Assembly: GCF_010015445.1 (NCBI RefSeq)
Contig: NC_053112.1
Location: forward strand, 9,125,403 to 9,189,402
Length of the DNA stretch: 64,000 bases
Origin: Perca fluviatilis
Lineage: Eukaryota > Chordata > Actinopteri > Perciformes > Percidae
Reading direction: 5' to 3'
How positions within the stretch are numbered: the first letter of the stretch is position 1; every line of letters starts with the position of its first letter. The notes beneath the pieces are model-generated. The model was not told the DNA's origin, did not search any database, and was given only the letters and a program-made list of their open reading frames with translations. Made by a program: the position numbers and the translations under genes. Below, piece after piece: positions 10,758 to 21,744 of the stretch.

Positions 10758-12310
10758 AGGTCCCATGGCATGAAAATTTCACTTTATGAGGTTTTTTAAC
10801 ATTAATATGAGTTCCCCCAGCCTGCCTATGGTCCCCCAGTGGCTAGAAATGGTGATAGGTGTAAACCGAGCCCTGGGTATCCTGCTCTGCCTTTGAGAAA
10901 ATGAAAGCTCAGATGGACCGATCTGGAATCTTCTCCTTATGATGTCATAAGGGGAAAGGTTACCTCCCCTTTCTCTGCTTTGCCCGCCCAGAGAATTTGG
11001 CCCACCCATGAGAGAGAGAGAGACATCATGGCTTTCAAACGAGAAAAGTGGCAGTTGGTCAAGGCCACACCCCCCACTCTCCACCTTGCCCCCCCCCCCT
11101 CTCTCGCATTTAAAGCTACAGACACAGAAATGGCACATCCTAATCCTAAGCTCATTGTGGGACTGGCTCTAGTGGCTGTAGTTCTGCACCAAGGCTGAAT
11201 TTCGGGAAAGAGACTTCAGATACAGTATTAGGGGACCACTAAGGTCTATATAAAAGAGACTTCAGATACAGTATTAGGGGACCACTAAGGTCTATATAAA
11301 AGAGACTTCAGATACAGTATTAGGGGACCACTAAGGTCTATATAAAAGAGACTTCAGATACAGTATTAGGGGGCCACTAAGGTCTATATAAAAGAGACTT
11401 CAGATACAGTATTAGGGGGCCACTAAGGTCTATATAAAAGAGACTTCAGATACAGTATTAGGGGACCACTAAGGTCTATATAAAAGAGACTTCAGATACA
11501 GTATTAGGGGGCCACTAAGGTCTATATAAAAGAGACTTCAGATACAGTATTAGGGGACCACTAAGGTCTATATAAAAGAGACTTCAGATACAGTATTAGG
11601 GGGCCACTAAGGTCTATATAAAAGAGACTTCAGATACAGTATTAGGGGACCACTAAGGTCTATATAAAAGAGACTTCAGATAAAAAAAAAAAAAAAAGTA
11701 ATAAGGGCAAAAAAAGGTCTATATAAAAGAGACTTCAGATACAGTATTAGGGGGCCACTAAGGTCTATATAAAAGAGACTTCAGATACAGTATTAGGGGA
11801 CCACTAAGGTCTATATAAAAGAGACTTCAGATACAGTATTAGGGGACCACTAAGGTCTATATAAAAGAGACTTCAGATACAGTATTAGGGGACCACTAAG
11901 GTCTATATAAAAGAGACTTCAGATACAGTATTAGGGGGCCACTAAGGCCTATATAAAAGAGACTTCAGATACAGTATTAGGGGACCACTAAGGCCAATAT
12001 AAAAGAGACTTCAGATACAGTATTAGGGGACCACTAAGGTCTATATAAAAGAGACTTCAGATACAGTATTAGGGGACCACTAAGGTCTATATAAAAGAGA
12101 CTTCAGATACAGTATTAGGGGACCACTAAGGTCTATATAAAAGAGACTTCAGATACAGTATTAGGGGACCACTAAGGTCTATATAAAAGAGACTTCAGAT
12201 ACAGTATTAGGGGACCACTAAGGTCTATATAAAAGAGACTTCAGATACAGTATTAGGGGACCACTAAGGTCTATATAAAAGCATCCAAAGAGCACCATGT
12301 CATGGGACAT
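10758..12310. mobile_element. TTAA-flanked element with internal 46-bp minisatellite, copy 2 (inverted)
   Basis: This is the reverse-oriented counterpart of the element at 7161-8374. The left end AGGTCCCATGGCATG follows TTAA (10754-10757). The unique segment (about 10780-11205) matches the reverse complement of 7977-8370, and the right end carries ACCATGTCATGGGAC, after which the terminal bases have decayed (CATATAATATTAA). The internal array is longer than in copy 1. The two copies form a large inverted pair separated by about 2.4 kb. Confidence 0.82.
11205..12281. repeat. 46-bp minisatellite, about 23 copies, with one A-rich interruption
   Basis: The unit is the reverse complement of the 46-bp unit at 7191-7976 (AGAGACTTCAGATACAGTAT...). 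About 23 copies are present. One unit near 11680-11718 is replaced by an A16 run and a GTAATAAGGGC stretch, the only disruption in the array. Confidence 0.96.
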
Positions 12311-12319
12311 ATAATATTA

Positions 12320-13170
12320 ACCCTCCTAACCCCAAATCCCCACATGAAAAACAAAAGTCAATTCTAGAGCTAGAGATAACATCTTCAAATGGCTCTTTTT
12401 TGGTCGGGACCAGCAGTCCAAAACCCAAAGATATTCCATTTCAAGTGATGGGAAACCAGCTAATGTTTTCCTTATTATTATTATCATAAATGATTAGTTC
12501 CGTGCCGATGTGCAGTGACGTTTTTTACTTTTTTTCGACAGACATGCTGTAACCAAGTGATATCAAACGCACAGACCCAGAATTAACGGGGACCAAATAC
12601 TGCTATACAAAAAATATATATATAAATCCAACACAGCACACAAGCCACTTCAAACTGTTTTACACACTCAAATTGCCTATTCACAGCACACTAATGGCGC
12701 TTACCCACTGCTAGTACCAGCTCTACTCGGCTCGGCTCGGCTCGGCTCGGCTCAGCCGCGGTGCCCCGTCCTCCATTTTCCATTGCAGACATAGCGATGC
12801 CACAGGAAACTGCCGTGACCTAATGCGACACACACACAGAACGTCAATGGTGTGAAAAAGAAGCTGGAGGCAACAAAAAAAAACAACTAAATTTTACAGT
12901 GGTTGGCTCATTCAGCAGTGTCTTTGTTTAAAACTTAAAAAAAAAAAAAAAAAAACGTGATAATATGCTTAACAAAACAAATCATCACCAAAAGATATGC
13001 AATAAATTCTAAATAAATATACCTTTCAAAGCTAGAATGTCTCTTTTCTCTGTTCGGAGACATGCAGGTGACTGGAATCTACATTTATAAAAACAATGTT
13101 AATATCATAAAAGATACTAAAAGCCCACTTAAAACATCACATGAGCATACCTTATTTATTGTTATTAGAT
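12320..13170. other. noncoding, with a CTCGG pentamer run
   Basis: No gene is seen. At 12727-12752 the pentamer CTCGG (or GGCTC, depending on phase) is repeated about five times inside a segment reading CCACTGCTAGTACCAGCTC. This recalls a widespread teleost MITE, but its ends were not resolved. An A-run lies at about 12938-12955. Confidence 0.5.
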
Positions 13171-13179
13171 TATGACTTT

Positions 13180-13890
13180 TTAATGGTTTTTTTCAACGTA
13201 CTTTACCTTGATTTTTTTTTAACATTCTATACTTTTTTCGACATACTATACTATGACATTTTATAACTTTTTTTGAGGTACTATATTTTGACTTTTTTTT
13301 CGATATATCATAAAACTATGACTTTTTAATGGCTTTTTTCAACATGCTATGCTATACCTGTTTTCAACATAAGTACTTTTAGTTGCACAGTGGCTCAGTT
13401 GTTAGCACTGCTCCGACTAGCATCAGCAAGTAGGCAATGCAGTCCGGGCCGGCCCTTTCCATGACTCTTTTTTGACATACATACCATGACTTTTTGATGA
13501 CTTTTTTCGACATCCCATACTATGACTTTTTAATGGCTTATTTAGACATACTATACTGTGACTTTGTTATCACATTTTTCGACATACTATACTATTACAA
13601 TTTTGGACATACTATACTGACCTTTTTTATCACTTTATTTTCTACATGCTATACCATGACTGTATCTTTATCACTTTTGGGCATGCTATACTATGACTTT
13701 TTTTCAACATACTATACTTTGACTTTTTTATCACTTTTTTTCGACATAGTATACTATCACTTTTATCACTTTTTTTCCCGACATACTATACTTTGACTTT
13801 TTTTATCACTTTTTTTCGACATAGTATACTATTACTTTTTACCACTTTTTTGGCATACCTATACTTTTCAACATGCTGTATTATGTATTT
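13180..13890. repeat. degenerate AT-rich tandem repeat
   Basis: The phrase GACATACTATACTATGACTTTTT recurs about every 35-50 bases with many variants (ACTTTTTTATCACTTTTTTTCG, CATGCTATAC). This is an old, diverged minisatellite. A non-repeat island at 13375-13460 interrupts it. Confidence 0.85.
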
Positions 13891-13899
13891 TTTTCAGAA

Positions 13900-15390
13900 A
13901 AAAACTTTACAAAATTACAAAATTTTTACAAAAATTCATACTAATTAAAACCATTCCCACTTTTCTATTACTATTACTATATAACTATTCTCACCTTCTT
14001 ATGCAATTATGCCAGCAATCCAGTTTTGTTTTAGCAATTTTAGCTTTTCAACATTCACAAGCATTTTCTGCATGAAATGCATTTTCTAGTTAATTCAGTG
14101 TGCTGATGTGCTGCAATAGTACCAATCAGCTCAATGACTATTATTCTTCATACTTACTGTATTATTATTCATTGTGCTGATGTGCTGCAACAGCAGCAAT
14201 TGGTACAATGATTATTATTCGTCACACTGAATCATCCTATTCTTATTGATTGTCTTCTTCCCCCACTTTATAAAAATTACAGTTTATGTATGGTCCAATT
14301 TTCAGACCGTTTGAGATTTTATAATGTGTGTGTATGGGAGGGAATGTTGGGAGCTAGTGGGGAGGATATAACCCCTCAGAGTGGGGAGATGCTGTAAGAT
14401 TCTCTGAAATTTTTCTAAACAAATTGCTCTCGCCTCCACAATTTTCACTCTTCATACATCATTTTAGGTCAAAATGTAGGGACATTTGTGCCGGTCGCAG
14501 ACATGTACAGGAGCTATCGAATACACTGGACTTAAACTTTTGGCTCTGTGCATACCAACTGCCAATAGAAACAACGAAAAGAAACATTTGGAGGGACGCA
14601 TTCAGTTCACTTTTTATAACCTGCTCTGTGTTGCATATATTTGACACCACAAACATAAAAAACACATAAATGCGTTCAGAAGACTCTTATCTCTGGACTC
14701 TCGGTTTATGAATAACAGAACGGACTTGAGTGGTATGCTAATCATTAAATGGACATGTTTGCTTGTCAAAGATACTGTTTCCCCCTCCCTCCTCTACTCC
14801 CTCACTGGGCAAATCACCATAGCAACAAGTTCTGCCACATACACACACTCCTCCTACCATGGAGCCATCTTTACTGTAGGCCGTGTTGTCCTCTCTTTGC
14901 AGGACATGTCCAAACAGCAGATTTAAGGTAGCTCAGCACCTTCTGGCAATAGGAAGTCAGTCTTGTGGGACGAAGATTGTTTGATTAAGTCTAACTCTTG
15001 CGTGCGTAGTCCGACAGTCATGGAAATACACTGCCAAAAACCGCCAGCAGTGCGAGGGGCCGTTCATCGCCGCTTGCACCTTTAATTAATTTGTTGTTCT
15101 TGGCCTACTTATTGATTTATCATCTAGTCATATCACCCCTAAACCCCTCTGAACACTTTGTATCTGCAGCAATATATTAATAATGCATGTCCTATATGTG
15201 GGTAAAAGGTAGACTGTATTTGTATAGCACCGTTTAAGCACAAAGGCAAGTCAAAGTGCTTCATATGCGGCACTACTACGTTTTGGTTGAAAAACAAATA
15301 TCTTTTAGGTATACTACTACTGCTGTGTTTCCGAGCCTCTAAAACTGAGACTTTTGGAAACACTGCAGAGCCCGTTTTGGTTTAAAAATT
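13900..15390. other. noncoding, no gene seen
   Basis: There are short internal echoes: CAGTGTGCTGATGTGCTGCAA occurs twice (near 14097 and 14177), a local duplication of about 80 bases. At 15213-15270, TTTGTATAGCACCGTTTAAGC...CAAAGTGCTTCATA resembles the conserved core of fish SINE/LINE 3' ends. No exon can be supported. Confidence 0.45.
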
Positions 15391-15399
15391 CTGCGGGTG

Positions 15400-15785
15400 T
15401 ATTGTAGTCTGGACGGCACAAACGGAGAACTTTGGATCTTATCGGTTAGGTAGGCTTACATACCTCGCTGTCGCTCCAAGCTCCCTGCTCTTACTTTTCG
15501 CCATTGTTGGTTTTTCTCCAGTTTTTTTTCTGTATTTTCCCCTTATACATCCATGATATTCAGAGTAACGTCAGACAATGTGCTTCCTGTTTACACATGC
15601 AAAGTGTGTGTGTGAATGGTCATGTGATATGCGCTGTCAGACGTGTTAGTATGGACGGAGATTAAATCTGCTACTGGAGCTAAAACTCTTGTGTGGACGG
15701 AGATAATTTTTTATCTCAAAACGCCGCTTACTGTAAAAATTAAAACCTAGTATGTAGGTTACATACTATAGCCTAAGAAAGTAGG
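15400..15785. repeat. duplicated block, copy A
   Basis: This segment shares its order of motifs with 16140-17815: TACATACCT, TCGCCRTTGTTG, TTTTCTCCA, ACTTATACAT, CAGAGTAACRTC, GACGGAGATTA, CTACTGGAGCT, ACTCTTGTGTGGA, TTTTTTATCTCAAAACRC, CCTAAGAAAGTAGGTTAA. It is the uninterrupted version of an ancient tandem duplication. The second copy has received two insertions. Confidence 0.8.
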
Positions 15786-15789
15786 TTAA

Positions 15790-16129
15790 AGGTGCAGTAG
15801 GTAAGACTTTTAAAACTAACTTTCTGTCATATTTGCTGAAACTGACCCTATGTTTGAGTAGAACTACATGAAGCAGGTCATTAAAAAAAAACACCTACAG
15901 CCTGTAGTGCGATTTGCAAAAATCCACAGCTCCCTGTTCAGATGCACCAATCATGGTCTAACTGCGTGTTAATTACTGCTCATGCACATGCATTCATTCT
16001 CCCTTGTGGGGGGAGGGGCTTAGGAGACAGTTTGGGCTTTAGCAAAAAGGGGGGGAGGGACTAAAAAGTTGTTGATGTTCAAAGTTTTTGGCTAAGTCCT
16101 GGATCTTCCCAAGCCTACCTACAGGACCT
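15790..16129. mobile_element. TTAA-flanked MITE
   Basis: This 340-bp element is flanked by TTAA (15786-15789 and 16130-16133), with imperfect inverted ends AGGTGCAGTAGGTAAG and CTACCTACAGGACCT. There is no coding capacity. A G-rich internal segment lies at 16005-16060. The element type is common in teleost genomes. It separates the two copies of the duplicated block. Confidence 0.75.
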
Positions 16130-16432
16130 TTAACAGTGAAGTTGCTGAAAGCTGTGTTTCAGGTAGGGTTACAGTACATACCTTTCAGTAACAGTTAAAC
16201 CTTGTCATCACTCCAAGAAAAAAAAAAAAATCCCTGGTCTTATTTTCGCCGTTGTTGTTCTTTCTCCAAAGTATTTTCTGCATTTTCAACTTATACATTT
16301 TCAACCGCAGAGTAACTTCTGACAATCTGTCTTTACTTACACCGGCTTGCGGGTGTCAATGTGCTATGTGTTGTCTGATGTGCTCATATGGACGGAGATT
16401 AGTTCTACTGGAGCTTAAACTCTTGTGTGGAT

Positions 16433-17326
16433 CAGAGGTGTCAAGTAACGAAGTACAACTAGTTCATTACCTTACTTAAGTAGAAATTTTGGGTATCTAT
16501 ACTTTACTGGAGTAATTATTTTACAGCATACTTTTTACTTCTACTCCTTACATTTTCACGCAATTATTTGTACTTTCTACTCCTTACATTTAAAAAATAG
16601 CCTCGTTACTCCTATTTCAGTTCGGCTTGTTTTCATTCTGGCTTGTCATTGTTCAAAAAAACACACAAAAAATAACCCTATCCAGATAAATCGCGCCATC
16701 CGGAGAGAGTGAATTTGATTGTGGTTGGATGAGAAGTATAAACATATACCATTCCGACACCCTATTGGTTTGTAATAGCAATTTAGGTGCCACTTAAATG
16801 CCTGCGCTTCTCTCTGAAACTTCGCCGCACAGGACGCTAGTTAACGCTACAGTTGGCAGCAGTTAGCGTTAGCCTACCGTTAGCTAGCAGCTGGAGTAAA
16901 CACGGTTAAAATGCTGAGAGCTAAACGGTGTAACAGTGTGTCTGTATTTCACTGGAGAAGATTGTAACACCAGACTGTAAGACGTTGTCTGAAAAACACA
17001 GACACAGAGATGTGTCACCTTTTTCAGCCCTTCTGAGTCAGCAGGTATGATTTTAATATAACATCATTATAGTCATTATGGCCTTTAGAAAAAAAAAATT
17101 TGTGGAGGTGGGGTAGTGCACTATTAAGCTTTTGTCCTTAATGGCATTTCTTTCCCCTTACATTACTTTTACTTTTATACTTTAAGTAGTTTTGATTCCA
17201 GTACTTTTACACTTTTACTTGAGTAAAAAGCTTGAGTTGATACTTCAACTTCTACAGAAATCTTTTCAAACCCTAGTATCTATACTTCTACTTCAGTAAT
17301 CAATGTGAATACTTTTGACATCTCTG
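16433..17326. mobile_element. hAT-type MITE with perfect 8-bp target-site duplication
   Basis: The ends are CAGAGGTGTCAAGTAACG (left) and TACTTTTGACATCTCTG (right), an imperfect inverted repeat. The 8-bp sequence GTGTGGAT occurs immediately before (16425-16432) and after (17327-17334) the element. An 8-bp duplication and CAG termini are hallmarks of hAT elements. The interior is rich in ACTTTTACTT and TACTCC words near both ends (subterminal repeats) and has no long open frame. Insertion is into copy B of the duplicated block, so it postdates the duplication. Confidence 0.9.
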
Positions 17327-17381
17327 GTGTGGATGGAGATCATTTTTTATCTCAAAACACAGCTTACTGTAAAAATGGAAA

Positions 17382-17770
17382 GCTGGGGCTCCCTTGTGGC
17401 TCACCCGGTAGAGAGTGCACCCCATGTACCAAGGCTCAGTCCTTACTGCAGCGGCCACGGGTTTGATTCCCACCTGTGGCCCTTTGGCTGCATGTCATCA
17501 GAATCAGGAAAAGGTTTTATTGCCCCAATAAGTACACTTATGTGGAATTTGCCTTGGTCAGAGGTGCATACATAAACAAACAAACAACATGAATATGAAA
17601 TAAACAATAAATCCAGAAAAACAAACATATACATACAAAATAACTGTTGCATAAGAAAAAAAGAGGTTGAATGGAATCCCCTCTCTCTCCCACTTTCCCC
17701 TTCCCACTGTGACTTTGTCCTTCAAATAAAGGCAATCCCACCTGAAAATAATCTTAAAAAATAAATGAAT
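17382..17770 (+). mobile_element. tRNA-derived SINE with a second repeat nested inside
   Basis: 17389-17480 contains tRNA-like promoter boxes: an A-box-like TGGCTCACCCGGTAGA and a B-box GGTTTGATTCC. These are followed by the SINE body TGTGGCCCTTTGGCTGCATG. At about 17498-17665 it is interrupted by a different segment (AGAATCAGG...TTTTATTG...GGAATTTGCCTTGG). The SINE body then resumes as CCCCTCTCTCTCCCAC and ends in an AT-rich tail. It is not a functional tRNA: the acceptor stem and anticodon arm are not preserved. Confidence 0.7.
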
Positions 17771-17829
17771 GAAAACCTAGTAGTGAAGATGGAGCCTAAG
17801 AAAGTAGGTTAACAGTAAAGTGATTTGAG

Positions 17830-18060
17830 GTTTCTGTATCGGAGCTTGTTAGCAGCCGCCGTCCTCGGGGTGTCGGGGCTCAGACAGGCCTGGGGAGATG
17901 ACCGCATGGGGCTGGCGCTGAGTCTTAATTGAATGCATCTGATGTGGATCCATTAATCAGTAATGGGGAGCCCTGCTGGGTCCGGCCACCACACACCACA
18001 GCAGGAGGGGCTTCTGATGGGGCCTCTGACATTCTCACAGCAGTCAGTGTGCATATGGAA
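17830..18060. other. possible conserved noncoding segment
   Basis: This is unlike the surrounding repeats: GC-richer and complex, with several ATTA/TAAT homeodomain-type cores close together (CTTAATTGAATGC, CCATTAATCAGTAATGG). No open frame or splice context supports an exon. Calling it a regulatory element is inference only. Confidence 0.25.
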
Positions 18061-18355
18061 AACAAAGAGAGAAAGAGAGGGGAGGGAGAGTGAGTTCACG
18101 TCTCAGGAGTAAAGGTTGGAATGAGGGGAATATTTTATATCAAAACGTTTCTACTTGTACATTTCTTAAGCGTACATTTTTGTCGCGCACTGAGCTGGAG
18201 GACACGATGGGAGCCATTAAAGCTTTTTAATCTAGCTTTTATTTATCACCATGTTCTGTACTTCTGCTCCATGGTCTCACACTGGAAAGAGAAGCAGCAG
18301 CAGCAGCAGTTTAATGGCTGGTTTAAATGCTAGAGATGAAAGAGCCGTTTCATTT

Positions 18356-18440
18356 TATTTAATTTCAAACCTTTATTTCAAACTCGGGGGTCCATTGAGG
18401 GAGACCCTCATTTTGAATGGGGCCCGAGTGCACAGCATAC
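18356..18440 (-). mobile_element. LINE 3' tail, minus orientation
   Basis: TTTATTTAATTTCAAACCTTTATTTC followed by a GGGAGACCC segment mirrors the reverse complement of the LINE tail at 5740-5795. Only the 3' end is present. Confidence 0.55.
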
Positions 18441-18484
18441 ATTTTAACAAATAGACAATAACATTTCCACTGAGAGGCCAATTT

Positions 18485-19030
18485 CTAACATCTGCTTTTG
18501 TCGATTAATTGATTAGTCGATCAACATAAAATGAAGACACCAATTTTGATGATCGAATAAATGTTTAACTAATTTATCGATTAAAAACTGCCAAATATGT
18601 GTTAGTTCCAGCTTCTCAAACGTGAGTCTTTGCAGATTTTCTCTTTTTTTTATATCAGTGTAAATGTATTGTTTTTGTTCCAGTCTGACGGTCAGAGAAA
18701 ACAAGAAATATAAAAGACATCACAGTGGGCTCTGGGAAATTGCAATTTCTCCAATTTTATAGTCTATATAATAATCAGTAAAGAAAATGGAACTCAACAG
18801 ATGAATCTTTCATTCAGAAGTAGCATTCATAATTGATTGATTGATTTATTAAATGATTCATTTGTATGGCTGCAACTAATGGTTGTTTTTTTATTATTAA
18901 GTTAATCTGCTGAATTGTTTTGTTCTATAAAATGCCTGGTGAAATACGTCCATCACATTTTCTCAGAGCCCAAGGTGATGTCATACGTCTTGTTTTGTCT
19001 GACTGAAAGTATATACCCCTGAATGATTTA
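18485..19030. mobile_element. degenerate hAT-like MITE copies in opposite orientation
   Basis: 18490-18720 (GTCGATTAATTGATTAGTCGATC...) and 18866-19015 (GGCTGCAACTAATGGTTG...AGCCCAAGGTGATG) contain, in opposite orientations, the same widespread teleost hAT-MITE words: GCTGCAACTAAT, CGATTAATCGA, TATAAAATG and CAGAGCCCAAGGTGA. Both are decayed and the ends were not resolved. Confidence 0.5.
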
Positions 19031-19463
19031 ATGCACACTAGGCTACAGTACACACAAAACAGACACAGTTCAAGTTGCAATTATACATATTTAAGAGGCT
19101 GGAACCAGGAGATTGTTTGTTTTTCAGGGTTAGGATTATCAGAGCAGGGAGGCCACGGATGAGAGGATGAATACTCTTTCAGGTAAGTGGGCATTGATAA
19201 AACCAATCAGATCTGGTTTCTTTTATGCAGACGAACAGGGCGGACAGGACAACAACCCGGGCTGCGGGGTTATGTACATATAGACACTGTGGTGAAAAAC
19301 TCTTCTCAGTATCTATTTAATGGAGAAAAGACTGGTTAAATAAATGCACTCAGAATTTCTAAAGACAGGGGAACCTTCATCTCTGTACTCCAATTCAGTC
19401 AGACACAGACCATGAGCAGCCATATATGTGCAAATGAGTAAAGCATGAAACCGCACACGCACG

Positions 19464-19471
19464 CAGGTACG

Positions 19472-19512
<41 letters not shown>
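19464..19512. repeat. CA microsatellite
   Basis: (CA)n of about 40 bases preceded by GCACGCACGC-type impure repeats. Confidence 0.95.
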
Positions 19513-19515
<3 letters not shown>

Positions 19516-20215
19516 CATCTAAAGAGGAAGTCCTTTTCAAGCCTTAGGCACAGTATGAGAAATAAATATTTGATAGGAGGATGACCTACTTCCTGTGCCC
19601 TGAAAAGTTATTTGTCTTCTTCTGCCTCCATCCACCGCAGAGGCCTCGCTCTTTCCTCAGGCCCCGCTGCAGAGAGAGCCACAGTAAAGGAGTGAGAGAG
19701 AGGAGGAGAGAAGAAAAGACAAAAGAATCGGAGAGCAGAGTGAGAGCTGAGCTGGAGAACAGACTACGTGTTCGATTGGAGTTTTAGTCCCTCAGAGGAA
19801 GAGATAGTCCGCTGGTTGAATTACAGCTTCAAGCATCAGGGCTACTGGCTAAATAAGACGGATGTGAAGCCCAGTGATAGAAGGAAAATATGATCTGTGT
19901 CTTTCTTCCACTTCCTTCCACAACAAATACGCTAGCCGGATAAAGAGCTTTCCGACACAAGGCGGTCGCGCTCACGCAAACCTTACCGCTTTTGTCTACA
20001 GGGGCCGTCAAAATCAACACACAATGAAAGTATCTTGTAGTTGCTTTGAAATGATCGCATCTGCCCCAATTTCTCACCAACTTTCATTCATATCACATCA
20101 ACAATTTAAGGGGGGGACACTTAGGGTTGGGTATTGGTTGGGTTTTATCCGATACCGGCACCTACTCTGTATTTTTTTAACGGTTCCAGTGCTTAAACGG
20201 TTCTCGAACTGGTAC

Positions 20216-20542
20216 TTAAAAAAACAAAATGAATGGCTGATATGCAAGATTTTCGGTTGCCATTAAATTACTACTTACTCGAAGAGGAACGAGGCCGACA
20301 CCGGCTGCTGCTGTTGAAGTGCTTGGCCTTGCGTCACGTAGGTTATCAAACACGGTGCATTGTTCGGCTTTTAAATAAACTCCATGTGTCGCCAGATGTT
20401 TCATCAAATTCGACGTGTTACCTCCCTTGCACGAGATTGGTTTAAGGGATCTGTTGCATGTCGCAGAGTCTGCATCCTTAGACGTGAAATGCAGCCAAAC
20501 CTTGGAGCGTTTTGCCTTCGGCATCTTCATTGATCCTCTCAC
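20216..20542 (-). pseudogene. BED zinc-finger N-terminus of a hAT transposase
   Basis: An open frame of 108 codons reads KRSKVWLHFTSKD, then SATCNRS, GGNTSNLMKHLATHGV and a serine/threonine/alanine-rich linker. This matches the BED finger at the N-terminus of hAT transposases and ZBED proteins, where the finger binds the element ends. The second zinc-binding cysteine of the CxxC pair appears as serine (CNRS), which would disable the finger. The frame runs into the element's left end without any catalytic domain. This is a relic, not a host ZBED gene. Confidence 0.75.
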
Positions 20543-20757
20543 TATCAGTTCTGATTAGCCTTTGTGTGGTTGTGGGTCACTAGGACCCGAAGGACAAAAC
20601 AAGGGTTAATACAGCACCTTAGTGCTTGTTTGTACAGCATTTTTGGTCAGCTTAAACTGTGTTTAAAGGTGCTCTAGAAACAAACTTTACTTACTTACTT
20701 TACAAGAGACAGGGTTTAGAGAGCAATTCTCAACAAAATAAATGCAAGTACATAACC

Positions 20758-20802
20758 CTTGTGTGGTCCTTCGGGTCCCGGTGACCCGAAGGACCACACA
20801 AG
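20758..20802. repeat. perfect 20-bp-arm hairpin
   Basis: Two perfectly complementary 20-base arms (20758-20777 and 20783-20802) are separated by a 5-base loop CCGGT. The arm sequence contains GTGTGGTCCTTCGGGTC and is preceded by AACC. A weaker relative lies at 20565-20603 (GTGGGTCACTAGGACCC core, ending CAAGGGTTAA). Both resemble terminal hairpins of the TTAA-flanked MITE family seen at 3798. Confidence 0.9.
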
Positions 20803-21199
20803 TAACAAGTGTGCTGAATAGCCACACTGCCGTCACGCAAGGAACTCCAGGGGGCGGTAAAAAAAAAGTCAGGCACCGAAATGTTTTCATTCTTAATCGG
20901 TCTCGTTACTACCGTCTACGTCGGAATCGGTGCCCTATTGGCACTGCGTTTCGGTACCCAACCCTAAAGACACTACAGGTGAACAGGGTAAAACTTTTAA
21001 CTAATTATTGCCAATCTTGGGCTACTATCAACGTTACATGGACGTTTGTTTGACCGAAAATTATTGCAGTTTTTATTTTACAGCTTAGAAATCTACACAC
21101 GTCATGACACCCATGACAGATCAAACACCCCAAATTTGGGGACCTTAGAAAGAACTGTCGGTAACACTTTACTTGACAGTACCGACATAACCATGACAT

Positions 21200-21700
21200 G
21201 ACACTGTCATAACTATGACATGACACTGTCATGAATGTGTCATAAACCTTATAAACAAGTCATAAACGTTTATGACTTCTGTCATTAAGTGTCATTCGGT
21301 TTTTGTCATGACAAGTTGACATTGTTGGGCTTGTCTTGATTATGACAACTTGACATTAATCAAAGTGATATTACCAGAAGTTGTCTTGGTCATGACAACT
21401 TGACATTAAATTTGTCTTGATTATGACACTTTGACATTAATCAAAGTGTCATTACCAGAAGTTGTCTTGGTCATGACAAGTTGACATTAAATTAGTTTGG
21501 GATGTCTTTGTAATGACAACTTGACATTAACCAGGATGACATTACCAGAGGATGTCTTTGTCATGACAACTTGACATAAACAGAAATTCACCTCTTTTTG
21601 TATTCATGACATTTTGACATAATGATTATTATAATTAGATGTGCAAGATTAGAGACCAATTCTAGCACTTTTTCAGATAGATGTCTGACAGGAAATTTCA
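21200..21700. repeat. outer left arm: TGTCATGACA-rich short repeats
   Basis: There is a dense array of the words TGTCAT, ATGACA, ACTTGACATTAA and GTCATGACAA in both orientations, so even within one arm the DNA can fold on itself many times. The right arm carries the mirror version at about 26390-26880. Confidence 0.85.
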
Positions 21701-21744
21701 CAAAACTGGGTGTCATGACACTGTTATGACAGTGTAACTAATAA

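Larger units (their letters stand above)
16140..17815. repeat. duplicated block, copy B, split by insertions
   Basis: This is the diverged copy of 15400-15785. The host sequence is continuous from about 16140 to 16432, resumes at 17327 after a hAT MITE, and is broken again at about 17382-17770 by a SINE cluster before ending in CCTAAGAAAGTAGGTTAA at about 17800. Removing the insertions restores collinearity with copy A. Confidence 0.75.
20122..20966 (-). mobile_element. internally deleted hAT transposon
   Basis: This 845-bp element has inverted ends TAGGGTTGGGTATTGG (20122) and TTTCGGTACCCAACCCTA (ending 20966). It is flanked by near-identical 8-mers GGGACACT (20114-20121) and AAGACACT (20967-20974), which fits a decayed hAT target-site duplication. 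On the minus strand it retains a BED-finger coding start, but the transposase body is missing, so it is nonautonomous. Between 20560 and 20805 it contains hairpin-forming segments related to the TTAA MITE at 3798. Confidence 0.8.

Noticed and set aside
17389..17480. Possible tRNA gene (A- and B-box-like sequences)
   Set aside because: The cloverleaf is not preserved and the segment continues into a SINE body with an AT-rich tail; it is a tRNA-derived SINE.
20758..20802. Hairpin as a microRNA precursor
   Set aside because: The stem is perfect with a 5-base loop and matches transposon-end words; animal microRNA precursors are longer with mismatches and a larger loop.
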